This document shows, one piece after another, positions 23,892 to 31,856 of a stretch of 41,504 bases of DNA. Every line of letters starts with the position of its first letter. Within the stretch, counting starts at the first letter, position 1. Origin of the DNA: an uncultured Bacteroidales bacterium (lineage in GTDB: Bacteria > Bacteroidota > Bacteroidia > Bacteroidales > Muribaculaceae); assembly GCA_902774055.1 (NCBI GenBank), contig CACYGX010000033.1, positions 1 to 41,504 of the forward strand, read 5' to 3'. A program made the position numbers and the translations under genes. The notes below the pieces were generated by a model. That model was given only the letters and a program-made list of their open reading frames with translations, was not told the DNA's origin and did no database searches.

Positions 23892-24962
23892 TTAGAGTTT
23901 TATGTTCTTCAGTCGGTTGTAGTGGCACAGCATCAAGTCTCCATTCTCGTCACGCAGGTGGAAACCATTGCCCTGGCAGTAACGGAATGCCTCGCAATCC
24001 TGGCACACGCCGTGTCGCATCCACTCACGGTCGCGGTATTGCTCGAAACGGTTTTCCCACACGTCCCAGAAACGGTCACGATAGATGTTCCCCTGATTAT
24101 AGTCGCTGCGGATGCTCAGGCAGCCCGAGATGGCACCGTCGGCGCGAACGCTCGCTACTGTCAGTCCTGCCTGGCAGTTGTAGAAAGAGTTGCGAACGAG
24201 TCCTTCGTATGCACCCAGATAGCCCTCACAGGCATAACTCAGGTTAATTTTTCCCTCACGGCGGGTGAGGACGATGAAGTTGAGCAGATCGCGGAACTGC
24301 TCATCGGTGAGTTGCAGGCTCTCGTCGTCGGTTGCGCGCCCCATGGGGATGATGGTGAAACAGCGCCAACGGGTGACGCCGGCCTCGATGAGCAGTTGCT
24401 TGAGCTCGTCAAGGTGGTTGATGTTGCGGCTGTTCACGCAGGTGATGATGTCCCAGGTGAGGTGGGGAATGGTCTGCACTGCTTCTACGGCCCGCATGGC
24501 GCGGTCAAAGCCCGTAGGGGAGTTGCGCAGCCAGTTGTGGTCGTCGCGGGTGCCGTCCACATCGATGGATAGCGTATTGATGCCGGCCTGTGCCAACTCG
24601 CGGGCGACAGAGCGGTCCAGGGTGATGCCATTGGTCACCATGCCCCACATGAAGCCGCGCTCACGGATGGCACGTCCGCAGTCCATCAGGTCAGGACGGA
24701 CCAGCGGCTCACCGCCAATGGTGTTCACCAACACGCGGCGGGGGTTGCAGTGTGCTGCCACATCATCGAGCACTGGCAGGAAATCGGCAAACGGCATGTC
24801 GGGCACGGCAGAGACTTTCAAGCAGTCACTGCCGCAGTGTCGGCACGCCATATTGCAGCGCAGGGTACACTCCCAAAACAGCTGTCGCAATGGGTGTTCC
24901 CGCTTGAGGCGCTCCACCAGTTCATAGGTGTCCTCCAGGCATTGTTGTTGATGCACATTCAT
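23892..24962 (-). CDS. Radical SAM/SPASM enzyme
   Basis: This 356-residue enzyme has the radical SAM cluster motif CNMACRHC (Cys36, Cys40, Cys43) within a cysteine-rich stretch starting WECTLRC, the GGEPL motif and, in the C-terminal third, a SPASM-like set of cysteines (FYNCQAG, ISGCLS, GVCQDCEAFRYCQGN, LMLCHY) for auxiliary clusters. Such enzymes often modify peptides or proteins. The opening resembles the Bacteroidetes rSAM/lipoprotein group as I remember it, but the neighbour here is the YGPPP protein rather than a typical lipoprotein. A consensus promoter directly precedes it. Function is inferred from family only. Confidence 0.88.
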   Translation of the reverse strand: MNVHQQQCLEDTYELVERLKREHPLRQLFWECTLRCNMACRHCGSDCLKVSAVPDMPFADFLPVLDDVAAHCNPRRVLVNTIGGEPLVRPDLMDCGRAIRERGFMWGMVTNGITLDRSVARELAQAGINTLSIDVDGTRDDHNWLRNSPTGFDRAMRAVEAVQTIPHLTWDIITCVNSRNINHLDELKQLLIEAGVTRWRCFTIIPMGRATDDESLQLTDEQFRDLLNFIVLTRREGKINLSYACEGYLGAYEGLVRNSFYNCQAGLTVASVRADGAISGCLSIRSDYNQGNIYRDRFWDVWENRFEQYRDREWMRHGVCQDCEAFRYCQGNGFHLRDENGDLMLCHYNRLKNIKL

Positions 24963-24981
24963 GGGCCATCAATTTTTATTC

Positions 24982-25014
24982 ACAAAGATAAACCAATATT
25001 TAATAATATGCAAA
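24982..25014 (-). promoter_or_regulatory. Promoter of the radical SAM/YGPPP operon
   Basis: TTTG (25011-25014, minus) lies 20 nt from TATCTTTGT (24982-24990). Transcription would start only about 15 nt before the radical SAM ATG. Confidence 0.8.
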
Positions 25015-25089
25015 TATTCAGTGCAATAAATCAGTATAACAGTTCCAACAACTTCCGAATGTGGCAGCCTGCAGGTATCACAGACGGAA

Positions 25090-25142
25090 TAATAATCAAA
25101 CAAGCCCTATGTTCGAACCGTCAGTGTCAAACATAGGGCTTG
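25090..25142 (-). terminator. Terminator of the patatin-barrel gene
   Basis: CAAGCCCTATGTT (25101-25113) and its exact complement (25130-25142) form a 13-bp stem with a 16-nt loop. The minus strand continues into TTTGATTATTATT. Confidence 0.75.
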
Positions 25143-25183
25143 TTAAAATGTAGGGTGTATCGTTGAGGCAATTGCCGTCGGGA

Positions 25184-27214
25184 TTAGAATTCGAAGCCGA
25201 GGTTGATGTAGGGGTAGACTTGGTGGGTAAAGTTGCTCCAACTCAGTGAGCCGCCTAGCGGGCCGAAGATGCTGTTGTAGCTGTATGCCAGCTGGAAGCC
25301 CCAAATGGGCTTGTTGTCAAACAGATGGCCCAGTTTGTCGTTTTGTTCAGCGATTTGTCCCTTGAAGGTGATGTAGTGCTCCTGGAACACTCGTTGTTGC
25401 ACTTTGATGCCAGTCACAAACACTTTGCTGTCCATCATGTGGCAATGACCGAAGCCTGCAAACGGCAGTTGTTGGGGATAGTAGATGCCAAAGCGGTTAC
25501 CGCCCACCATGTTCATGAGCGTTGCCGGCATGTTGTCTCCAAACACCAGTCGGCCGTAGGCCATAGGCTGCAGATGGGTTGTGCTGGTCAGCGGCAATGT
25601 CATGCGCCACTGGACAGACACTTCATTGAATCCGGTACGGCCTTTCCATTGAACGAAGTCATCGGTATAGTAGGCATATTTGAGCTCGGTTTTCATGCCG
25701 TGGCGGGTAAAGTACCAGTGGTCTTCGGTATTGTATTGGGCACTAGCGTGATAGTTGAAGTAGTAAATGTCCTTCTTGAACGGCTTGATGCTATATTCGT
25801 TGCTCAGGACATCATAGTTGTGGTAATACTCCCACGAGAGCCCTAAATCGACATTGAAGTTGAGGGCATCGAGCGAGAGCAGTGTGGCATTGGCCTTCTG
25901 ATAGAGGAATAACAGGTTGTCCGAGCGGTGTTTGCCCTGATAGATGTTGACATCCTCGTGCCATATCTCGTAGGAGGCACCAATCTTGTAGTGAGCGCGT
26001 GGGCTCATGTTCCAGGCCAAGCGGCCCATCGTGCGCTTACCCAACCTGAGGGTGAGGTCCACGTTCTTCTCCAACTTATCACCATAGTAATAGGTGGCAC
26101 CTAATTGGGCTGCTACCAGTTCCTCGTTGTCATAGCGCAGGCCCATACTGGCCTTGATGGAGTTCTTGGCGTTCTCTTCCTCTACAAGCGCCCTGGCTTC
26201 CATCTCATCGACGTCGCTCAAGTTGAGGAATTTGTATTGGGGCATGTAGTCGGCAGGGACACCCGCCTTTTCCTTGAGAATCATGATAGAGTCCAATTTG
26301 GCCCTCGCCGCATCCTCTCCGCGCTTGATCAGGTTCTTGATAGCCGAGTGGTAGAAATGGGCTGCCGAATAGCCCCTCACCGGAACACGGATCACCAGGT
26401 CGCAGTATTTTATGTTTTCGAGGCTGCGATTGTGAACGTCGGCTCCCACTGCCCTTTCCAGAATGTCTTGGGTAGAGTAATACTTATCGTTCAGGCCAAG
26501 GTCGGTGAGGACGCCAATCACAATGTCAGCCCCCATCTTACGGGCCAGGTCGGCAGGGAAGTTGTTCTTTGTGCCACCATCAACTAGGATATAGGGATCC
26601 ATCCTCACGGGCGAGAAAACGCCTGGCACCGCCATACTGGCCCTGATGCTCTTGGCCAGCGAGCCGTGGTCAAGCACCACCTCGCTGTCGGTTTTCAAGT
26701 CAGTAGCGATACAGCCAAAGGCGCGTGGCAATGTCCTGAAGTCGATATCTTCGGGCTGGCGCAGGTAGTGGCGCAAAGTTTTCTCGACGTTGGTGCCGCG
26801 AATCAGTCCGCCAGCCAGTGTGTCCTGACTTTTGTCTAAGAACATGCGGTAGTCAAACAGGTAGATGTTTTGTTTCTCACGCTCATCAAGGGTCTGGTTC
26901 CTCATGGATAGACGGTCGCGCAGGATCTCGCCCCAGTCCATGCTGTTGACGATGCCCTCGACATCCTCGGCATCATAGCCCACGGCATACATGCCGCCAA
27001 TAATGCTGCCCATCGAGGTGCCAGTAACGATATCGATAGGCATGCCGGCTTCTTCCAGCACTTTGAGGGCGCCGATGTGTATCGTACCCATTGCGCCGCC
27101 ACCACACAGTACTACGGCCACTTTTTTACGTTCCTTCTTGAAAGGATTCACATGTTGGGCAACCAGGTTGATTGCCATTAAAGCGAGTAAGGTAAGAGTA
27201 ATAAATCGTTTCAT
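25184..27214 (-). CDS. Patatin-like phospholipase with a C-terminal outer-membrane barrel
   Basis: This protein of about 676 residues has a signal peptide (MKRFITLTLLALMAINLVAQ), then a patatin lipase domain with the oxyanion motif GGGAMG (38-43), nucleophile Ser67 in GTSMG and the DGG aspartate near 211. About residues 310-380 could be a POTRA-like link, and the rest is rich in alternating aromatic beta-strands ending in aromatic-final GFEF, as in outer-membrane barrels. This layout matches PlpD-type (type Vd) proteins, in which the barrel exposes or releases a lipase. The ATG at 27214 is preferred over an upstream frame start at 27241, because the latter overlaps the promoter. Confidence 0.85.
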   Translation of the reverse strand: MKRFITLTLLALMAINLVAQHVNPFKKERKKVAVVLCGGGAMGTIHIGALKVLEEAGMPIDIVTGTSMGSIIGGMYAVGYDAEDVEGIVNSMDWGEILRDRLSMRNQTLDEREKQNIYLFDYRMFLDKSQDTLAGGLIRGTNVEKTLRHYLRQPEDIDFRTLPRAFGCIATDLKTDSEVVLDHGSLAKSIRASMAVPGVFSPVRMDPYILVDGGTKNNFPADLARKMGADIVIGVLTDLGLNDKYYSTQDILERAVGADVHNRSLENIKYCDLVIRVPVRGYSAAHFYHSAIKNLIKRGEDAARAKLDSIMILKEKAGVPADYMPQYKFLNLSDVDEMEARALVEEENAKNSIKASMGLRYDNEELVAAQLGATYYYGDKLEKNVDLTLRLGKRTMGRLAWNMSPRAHYKIGASYEIWHEDVNIYQGKHRSDNLLFLYQKANATLLSLDALNFNVDLGLSWEYYHNYDVLSNEYSIKPFKKDIYYFNYHASAQYNTEDHWYFTRHGMKTELKYAYYTDDFVQWKGRTGFNEVSVQWRMTLPLTSTTHLQPMAYGRLVFGDNMPATLMNMVGGNRFGIYYPQQLPFAGFGHCHMMDSKVFVTGIKVQQRVFQEHYITFKGQIAEQNDKLGHLFDNKPIWGFQLAYSYNSIFGPLGGSLSWSNFTHQVYPYINLGFEF

Positions 27215-27229
27215 TTGTATTATTTTTTT

Positions 27230-27238
27230 GCAAAGGTA
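27230..27238 (-). promoter_or_regulatory. -7 element of the patatin-barrel gene
   Basis: TACCTTTGC on the minus strand lies 15 nt before the ATG at 27214. No matching -33 TTTG is seen. Confidence 0.6.
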
Positions 27239-27259
27239 CATTTTTTTGATAAATCTTCT

Positions 27260-27268
27260 TACCTTTGT
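27260..27268 (+). promoter_or_regulatory. -7 element of the dTDP-glucose dehydratase gene
   Basis: TACCTTTGT fits the -7 consensus and lies 24 nt before the ATG at 27293, back to back with the patatin promoter. The -33 is not clear. Confidence 0.6.
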
Positions 27269-27292
27269 GAAATAATTATAACCCTAAAGAAT

Positions 27293-28492
27293 ATGAAGAC
27301 TTATCTCGTGACTGGAGCCGCCGGTTTTATTGGCTCGAATTTTGTGAAGTATATTTTAAACAAGTATGGCGACAACATCGAGGTCATCATTCTTGACGCC
27401 TTGACCTATGCCGGTAATCTCGCGTCAATCAAGGAAGAGATTGAGCGTCCCAATGTGACTTTTGTCCGTGGCGATGTGGGTGACCGCGAACTGGTTCAAG
27501 ACATCATGAGGGAATATGATGTGGACTATATCGTCAATTTTGCCGCCGAGAGTCACGTGGACCGTAGCATCACCAATCCGCGCCTGTTCCTGGAGACCAA
27601 CATCCTGGGCACGCAGAACATGCTCGATTGCGCCCGAGAGGCCTGGTTTACGGGAAAGGACGCTAAGGGGCACAACACCTATGCCCCAGGGAAAAAATAC
27701 CTGCAAATCTCGACCGACGAGGTCTATGGCTCGCTCAGTAAAGACTATGATGAGCCCCACGAGTTGGAGGTGAGTGGCGATGTGCGCGAGGTCATCCAGG
27801 GTCGCACCGACCTCAAGACCTACGGGCGCCATTTCTTTACCGAGGAGACCCCTCTGGCACCCCGTTCGCCCTATTCGGCCAGCAAGACCAGCGCCGACCT
27901 CATCACGATGGCCTATCACGAGACCTACGGCCTGCCCGTCAACATCACCCGTTGCAGCAACAACTATGGCCCGTATCATTTTCCCGAGAAACTTATCCCG
28001 CTGATTATCAAAAACATCCTCGAGGGTAAAAAACTGCCCGTTTATGGCAAGGGCGAGAACGTTCGCGACTGGCTCTACGTCGAGGACCACTGCAAGGCCA
28101 TCGACCTCGTGCTGCGTCAGGGAACCGTCGGTGAGGTGTATAACATTGGCGGCTTCAACGAGGAGAGCAACATCAACATCGTCAAGCAGGTCATTGCTAT
28201 CATTGCTCGCATCATGCATGAGGAACCCGAGTACCAGCAGTTGCTCAAGTGTGACCTCGATGTCATTAACAACGACCTCATCGAGTTTGTCACCGACCGT
28301 CCAGGCCACGACATGCGCTACGCCATCGATCCCACCAAGATTGCCCGCGAACTCGGCTGGTACCCCGAGACCCCCTTCACCGAGGGCATCGAGAAAACCA
28401 TCCGCTGGAACCTTGACCACCAGCCCTGGGTGAACAGCGTCACCAGCGGCGATTACCAGAAGTACTACGAAGAAATGTACGGCAACCGGTAA
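27293..28492 (+). CDS. rfbB: dTDP-glucose 4,6-dehydratase
   Basis: RfbB (399 aa) converts dTDP-glucose to dTDP-4-keto-6-deoxyglucose, the entry step to dTDP-rhamnose and other deoxysugars. It is a short-chain dehydrogenase of the extended type: the NAD motif GAAGFIGSN (8-16), LDALTYAGNL, the STDEVYGSL catalytic region, the YSASK Tyr/Lys pair, and NNYGPYHFPEKLIPL. The N-terminus was set at the ATG at 27293, which opens directly into MKTYLVTGAAGFIG. It has about 50 residues more than the E. coli enzyme because of inserts, including one in the AWFTGKDAKGHNTYAPG region. No rfbA, rfbC or rfbD is adjacent. Confidence 0.95.
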   Translation: MKTYLVTGAAGFIGSNFVKYILNKYGDNIEVIILDALTYAGNLASIKEEIERPNVTFVRGDVGDRELVQDIMREYDVDYIVNFAAESHVDRSITNPRLFLETNILGTQNMLDCAREAWFTGKDAKGHNTYAPGKKYLQISTDEVYGSLSKDYDEPHELEVSGDVREVIQGRTDLKTYGRHFFTEETPLAPRSPYSASKTSADLITMAYHETYGLPVNITRCSNNYGPYHFPEKLIPLIIKNILEGKKLPVYGKGENVRDWLYVEDHCKAIDLVLRQGTVGEVYNIGGFNEESNINIVKQVIAIIARIMHEEPEYQQLLKCDLDVINNDLIEFVTDRPGHDMRYAIDPTKIARELGWYPETPFTEGIEKTIRWNLDHQPWVNSVTSGDYQKYYEEMYGNR

Positions 28493-28508
28493 AATGAATC
28501 GTTGTTGA

Positions 28509-28736
28509 ATGAGGTATCGGGTTGTATTTGAGTTTCAGACCGAGGACGGCGCGATGAGCGACGTGTATAATTGCCCTGATGAGCAGCAGGCAAAGGAAAA
28601 ATTTGATGAACTGAAAGATAGCATCGAGCATGCTATCGACCCTGACGGTTGCGAGGTGATTGATGAGCCGTCACACTATAGCGTCATCAACCGCGAGGCG
28701 GGCATTTTTGCTTACGTCCGCATGCTTGATGAGTGA
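28509..28736 (+). CDS. Small hypothetical protein downstream of rfbB
   Basis: An unrecognised 75-residue acidic protein (MRYRVVFEFQTEDGAM...) starts 16 nt after rfbB. It has the alternating pattern of a small alpha/beta fold: a beta start, a charged helix (EQQAKEKFDELKDSIEHAI) and a terminal strand (IFAYVRML). Spacing and codon use suggest a real gene transcribed with rfbB. No function can be assigned. Confidence 0.6.
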   Translation: MRYRVVFEFQTEDGAMSDVYNCPDEQQAKEKFDELKDSIEHAIDPDGCEVIDEPSHYSVINREAGIFAYVRMLDE

Positions 28737-28746
28737 AAAAGATAGA

Positions 28747-28767
28747 GTCCTGCTATAATAGCTGGAC
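28747..28767. repeat. Near-palindrome between two hypothetical genes
   Basis: GTCC-T-GCTAT and ATAGC-T-GGAC pair around a single A, with one T:T mismatch. It lies just upstream of the membrane protein gene and could be an operator or a weak attenuator. No T-run follows. Confidence 0.35.
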
Positions 28768-28799
28768 TATGCACATATGGCTTACTAATCAATATAGTT

Positions 28800-29417
28800 A
28801 TGTGGGATCTTTGTAAAGATTTATTGTGGGGCATCGTGTCGTTTGGTGCTGTAGTATTTATCGTTGGAGTAATCATAAAACTGTTTTTACAGACAAAGTT
28901 AGGTGCTTTTGTGGGTGCTCTGATTTTCTTTTTATTTATGATGAATTGCATTATTGCGTTCGACACTCATGTTGCCACAATAATCGGTTTTAATCCTTTT
29001 GGCTTTATTCCTCTTGCTGCAGAATTCATTGGAAACGTCATTGGGAGTGCCCTTGACCATGTCTTAGGTATAGTGTTTTTTAAACCCATTATGGATTGGT
29101 TCTTTGGGGGTATTACATATATGCTGATATTCTATTCATTAAACTACTTTTGCTACATGTTGCTCTCAGCCTCTTTCAGAAGTGTGATCATAAGTTTCCT
29201 TCTTTACGTTTTGTGGCTAATTGCTTTCCATTATTTATATTTCTATCCGTATATGGGTGATAATGTTATCCTTAAGATATTTACAGTTCCAAATATTGTC
29301 CCTCCTCATTTCAAAACTTATTATTATGTGGGAGTAGCTATCCCTTCTTTGCATGCGCTAATGTTTACAATTAGGAATAAGAGATTTGTTGATACAGAAT
29401 TAATTGAAGATGATTGA
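28800..29417 (+). CDS. Hypothetical polytopic membrane protein
   Basis: I do not recognise this 205-residue protein. It has about five hydrophobic helices (roughly 10-30, 35-53, 55-80, 100-120 and 127-150) and a short charged tail (KRFVDTELIEDD). The gene is much richer in A and T than its neighbours and uses many TTT, ATT and TTA codons, which suggests recent acquisition or low expression. No paired toxin or transport gene is evident. Confidence 0.6.
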   Translation: MWDLCKDLLWGIVSFGAVVFIVGVIIKLFLQTKLGAFVGALIFFLFMMNCIIAFDTHVATIIGFNPFGFIPLAAEFIGNVIGSALDHVLGIVFFKPIMDWFFGGITYMLIFYSLNYFCYMLLSASFRSVIISFLLYVLWLIAFHYLYFYPYMGDNVILKIFTVPNIVPPHFKTYYYVGVAIPSLHALMFTIRNKRFVDTELIEDD

Positions 29418-29487
29418 TAACTCTAAAAGAGCTAGAAAAGCTTGTAATCAGAAAAATGAGTGACGGGGATGCAGGGATGGCAGGTGG

Positions 29488-29516
29488 GGTGACGATTTGT
29501 CACCTTATTATATAAT
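29488..29516 (+). terminator. Weak hairpin after the membrane protein gene
   Basis: GGTGAC (29488-29493) and GTCACC (29499-29504) pair around a 5-nt loop, and TTATTATATAAT follows. The T-run is broken, so termination is uncertain. Confidence 0.35.
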
Positions 29517-29530
29517 GGCATATAATTTGA

Positions 29531-29560
29531 TGTGGAGTGGGGCGGAGACCTCCCTCCACA
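29531..29560 (+). repeat. Hairpin in the htpG leader region
   Basis: TGTGGAG (29531-29537) pairs with CTCCACA (29554-29560), with further G-C pairing inside. It stands about 100 nt before htpG; a heat-responsive or attenuating role is only conjecture. Confidence 0.35.
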
Positions 29561-29656
29561 ATTGTTATCAAACAACAAGATGGACGACTTCAACGACTAT
29601 CTGTCGTTTGAAAAGGTGAGATAAGAACTAACAACTTAAAAAAATAAGAAAAGAAT

Positions 29657-31705
29657 ATGCCAAAAGGAACTATTGGGGTAACGACGAACAACATCTTCCC
29701 CGTTATTAAGAAATTTCTTTATAGTGATCACGAGATTTTCCTGCGCGAGCTGGTGAGCAACGCTGTTGATGCCACTCAAAAGCTGAAGACCCTGTCGGGG
29801 GCCGGCGTTTTCAAGGGCTCGACCGAGGACCTGCGCGTGAACATCGCCGTGGATAAGGAAGCCGGCACACTCACTGTGAGTGATAGCGGTATCGGTATGA
29901 CTGCCGAGGAAATTGATAAATACATCAATCAGATTGCCTTCTCAGGAGCCGAGGAATTCCTTGAGAAATACAAGGACACGGCTAATGCCATTATCGGCCA
30001 CTTTGGTCTGGGCTTCTACTCGGCCTTTATGGTCGCCAAGAAGGTAGAAATACGCACCCTGAGTTGGCAGGAGGGAGCCAAGGGCGTCTGCTGGACCTGT
30101 GACGGCTCACCCGAGTTTGAAATGGAGGAATGCGACAAGACCGAGCGAGGAACCGACATTATCCTTACCCTCGACGACGATGAGAAGGAATTTCTCGAGA
30201 GCGCCCGCATCGAGGGCCTGTTGAAGAAGTATTGCCGCTTCTTGCCCGTGCCCATCATCTTCGGCAAGGAGCAGGAGTGGAAAGACGGCAAGTATCAGGA
30301 TACCGACAAGGACAAAGTCATCAATGACGTGGAGCCCCTGTGGTCGCGCATGCCGGCCGATTTGAAGGACGAGGACTACCTCAAGTTCTACCATGCCATC
30401 GAACCGATGCAGGACGACCCCCTGTTCTGGATTCACCTCAACGTGGATTATCCCTTTACCCTGACGGGTATCCTCTATTTCCCCAAAATCAAGAACAACC
30501 TGGACATCCGCAAGGACCGCATCCAGCTCTATTGCAACCAGGTCTATGTCACCGATAGCGTCGAGGGCGTTGTCCCCGACTGGCTGATGCTCCTGCAGGG
30601 CGTCATCGACAGCCCCGATATCCCGCTGAACGTGTCGCGCAGCTACCTGCAGAGCGACCGCGCCGTGAAGAAGATCTCGACCTATATCACCAAGAAAGTC
30701 GCCGCCCGCCTGGAGGAAATCGTCAAGGACCAGCCCGACGAGTTCGAGAAGAAGTGGAACGATATCAAGATCTTTATCGAGTACGGCATGTTGAGCGACG
30801 AGAAGTTCTGTGAATCAGGTCTCAAGTTCGCCTTGCTCGAGAATACCGAGGGCAAGTACTTTAAACTCGATGATTACCGCAAACTCATCGAGGGCGAGCA
30901 GACCGATAAGGACGGTAACCTGATTTGCCTCTATGCCACTGACAAGGAGGCCCAGTATTCCTACATCAAGGGCGCTACCGACAAGGGCTATGATGTGCTG
31001 CTGATGAATGGCGAACTGGACGTGCCCTTTGTGGGCATGCTGGAGCAGAAGCAGGAAAAGATGCGCTTTGTGCGTGTGGACAGCGATGTGCTCGACAACC
31101 TCATTCGCAAGCAAGAGGACAATAAGCCGCAGTTCACCCCCGAGCAGCAGGAGATTGCCCAGACCTTGTTCAAGTCCCAGATTCCGCCCGTCGAGAAGGC
31201 TGAGTTCATGATCTCCTTTGCCGCCATGTCGCCCGACGACAAGCCCGTGGTTATCACCCAGGCCGAGTACATGCGCCGCATGAAGGATATGGCCCGTTTC
31301 CAGCCCGGCATGAGCTTCTATGGTGAGATGCCCGACATGTACAGCATGGTGCTCAATACCAAGCACCCGCTTATCCAGAAGGTCATCGAACAGGCCGAGC
31401 AGGCCCTTGACGCCGAAATCAAACCGGTAAACGAGGAAATTAACGCCACCCAAAACGTTGTCAAGGCCATCCGCGACCTCGACAAGGACAACAAGGGCGT
31501 GCCCGAGGACAAGAAGAAAGACCTCGAGGACAATGAGAAGCACCTCGACGAACTGCGCAAGAAGAAAGAGAACATCGTTGTGGCCTATGCTGCCGGCGAG
31601 AGCCGTGTTCACCAGCTCATCGATATTGCCCTGTTAAGCAACAACATGCTCAAGGGCGAAGGCCTCGACCGCTTCCTGAAGCGCTCAATAGGCTTGCTCA
31701 AGTAG
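29657..31705 (+). CDS. htpG: Molecular chaperone HtpG (Hsp90 family)
   Basis: HtpG (682 aa) is an ATP-driven dimeric chaperone. The N-terminal GHKL ATPase has NIFPVIKKFLYSDHEIFLRELVSNAVDATQKL, the DSGIGM motif and GHFGLGFYSAFMVA. The middle domain carries the catalytic-loop arginine region NVSRSYLQSD. The C-terminal dimerisation domain is interrupted by a charged coiled-coil insertion (about residues 590-650, EEINATQNVVKAIRDL to LDELRKKKENIV), which as I recall is typical of Bacteroidetes HtpG. It stands alone, with a terminator after it. Confidence 0.97.
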   Translation: MPKGTIGVTTNNIFPVIKKFLYSDHEIFLRELVSNAVDATQKLKTLSGAGVFKGSTEDLRVNIAVDKEAGTLTVSDSGIGMTAEEIDKYINQIAFSGAEEFLEKYKDTANAIIGHFGLGFYSAFMVAKKVEIRTLSWQEGAKGVCWTCDGSPEFEMEECDKTERGTDIILTLDDDEKEFLESARIEGLLKKYCRFLPVPIIFGKEQEWKDGKYQDTDKDKVINDVEPLWSRMPADLKDEDYLKFYHAIEPMQDDPLFWIHLNVDYPFTLTGILYFPKIKNNLDIRKDRIQLYCNQVYVTDSVEGVVPDWLMLLQGVIDSPDIPLNVSRSYLQSDRAVKKISTYITKKVAARLEEIVKDQPDEFEKKWNDIKIFIEYGMLSDEKFCESGLKFALLENTEGKYFKLDDYRKLIEGEQTDKDGNLICLYATDKEAQYSYIKGATDKGYDVLLMNGELDVPFVGMLEQKQEKMRFVRVDSDVLDNLIRKQEDNKPQFTPEQQEIAQTLFKSQIPPVEKAEFMISFAAMSPDDKPVVITQAEYMRRMKDMARFQPGMSFYGEMPDMYSMVLNTKHPLIQKVIEQAEQALDAEIKPVNEEINATQNVVKAIRDLDKDNKGVPEDKKKDLEDNEKHLDELRKKKENIVVAYAAGESRVHQLIDIALLSNNMLKGEGLDRFLKRSIGLLK

Positions 31706-31723
31706 TACTGAAAAAGAAACGGC

Positions 31724-31762
31724 AATCAAGGACGGTCAACCGATGGCCGTCCTTGATTTTTC
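31724..31762 (+). terminator. Terminator of htpG
   Basis: AATCAAGGACGG and CCGTCCTTGATT (31724-31735, 31747-31758) pair in a 12-bp stem with an 11-nt loop, followed by TTTT. Confidence 0.85.
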
Positions 31763-31797
31763 GCCTTGGTTGTGATGTCGGGTTGAAATATATATGC

Positions 31798-31806
31798 TAC
31801 CTTTGT
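31798..31806 (+). promoter_or_regulatory. -7 element of the dockerin protein gene
   Basis: TACCTTTGT matches the -7 consensus; the leader is about 46 nt. The -33 is not convincing. Confidence 0.55.
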
Positions 31807-31856
31807 CATGCTTTTATACCCGAGTGATTGAAACCTCATCCTAAATCCTGTCAATT

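Noticed and set aside
23465-24572. Plus-strand open frames of 126 and 295 codons opposite the YGPPP and radical SAM genes
   Set aside because: They cross the boundary of two minus-strand genes and match no family; the minus-strand frames have clear motifs.
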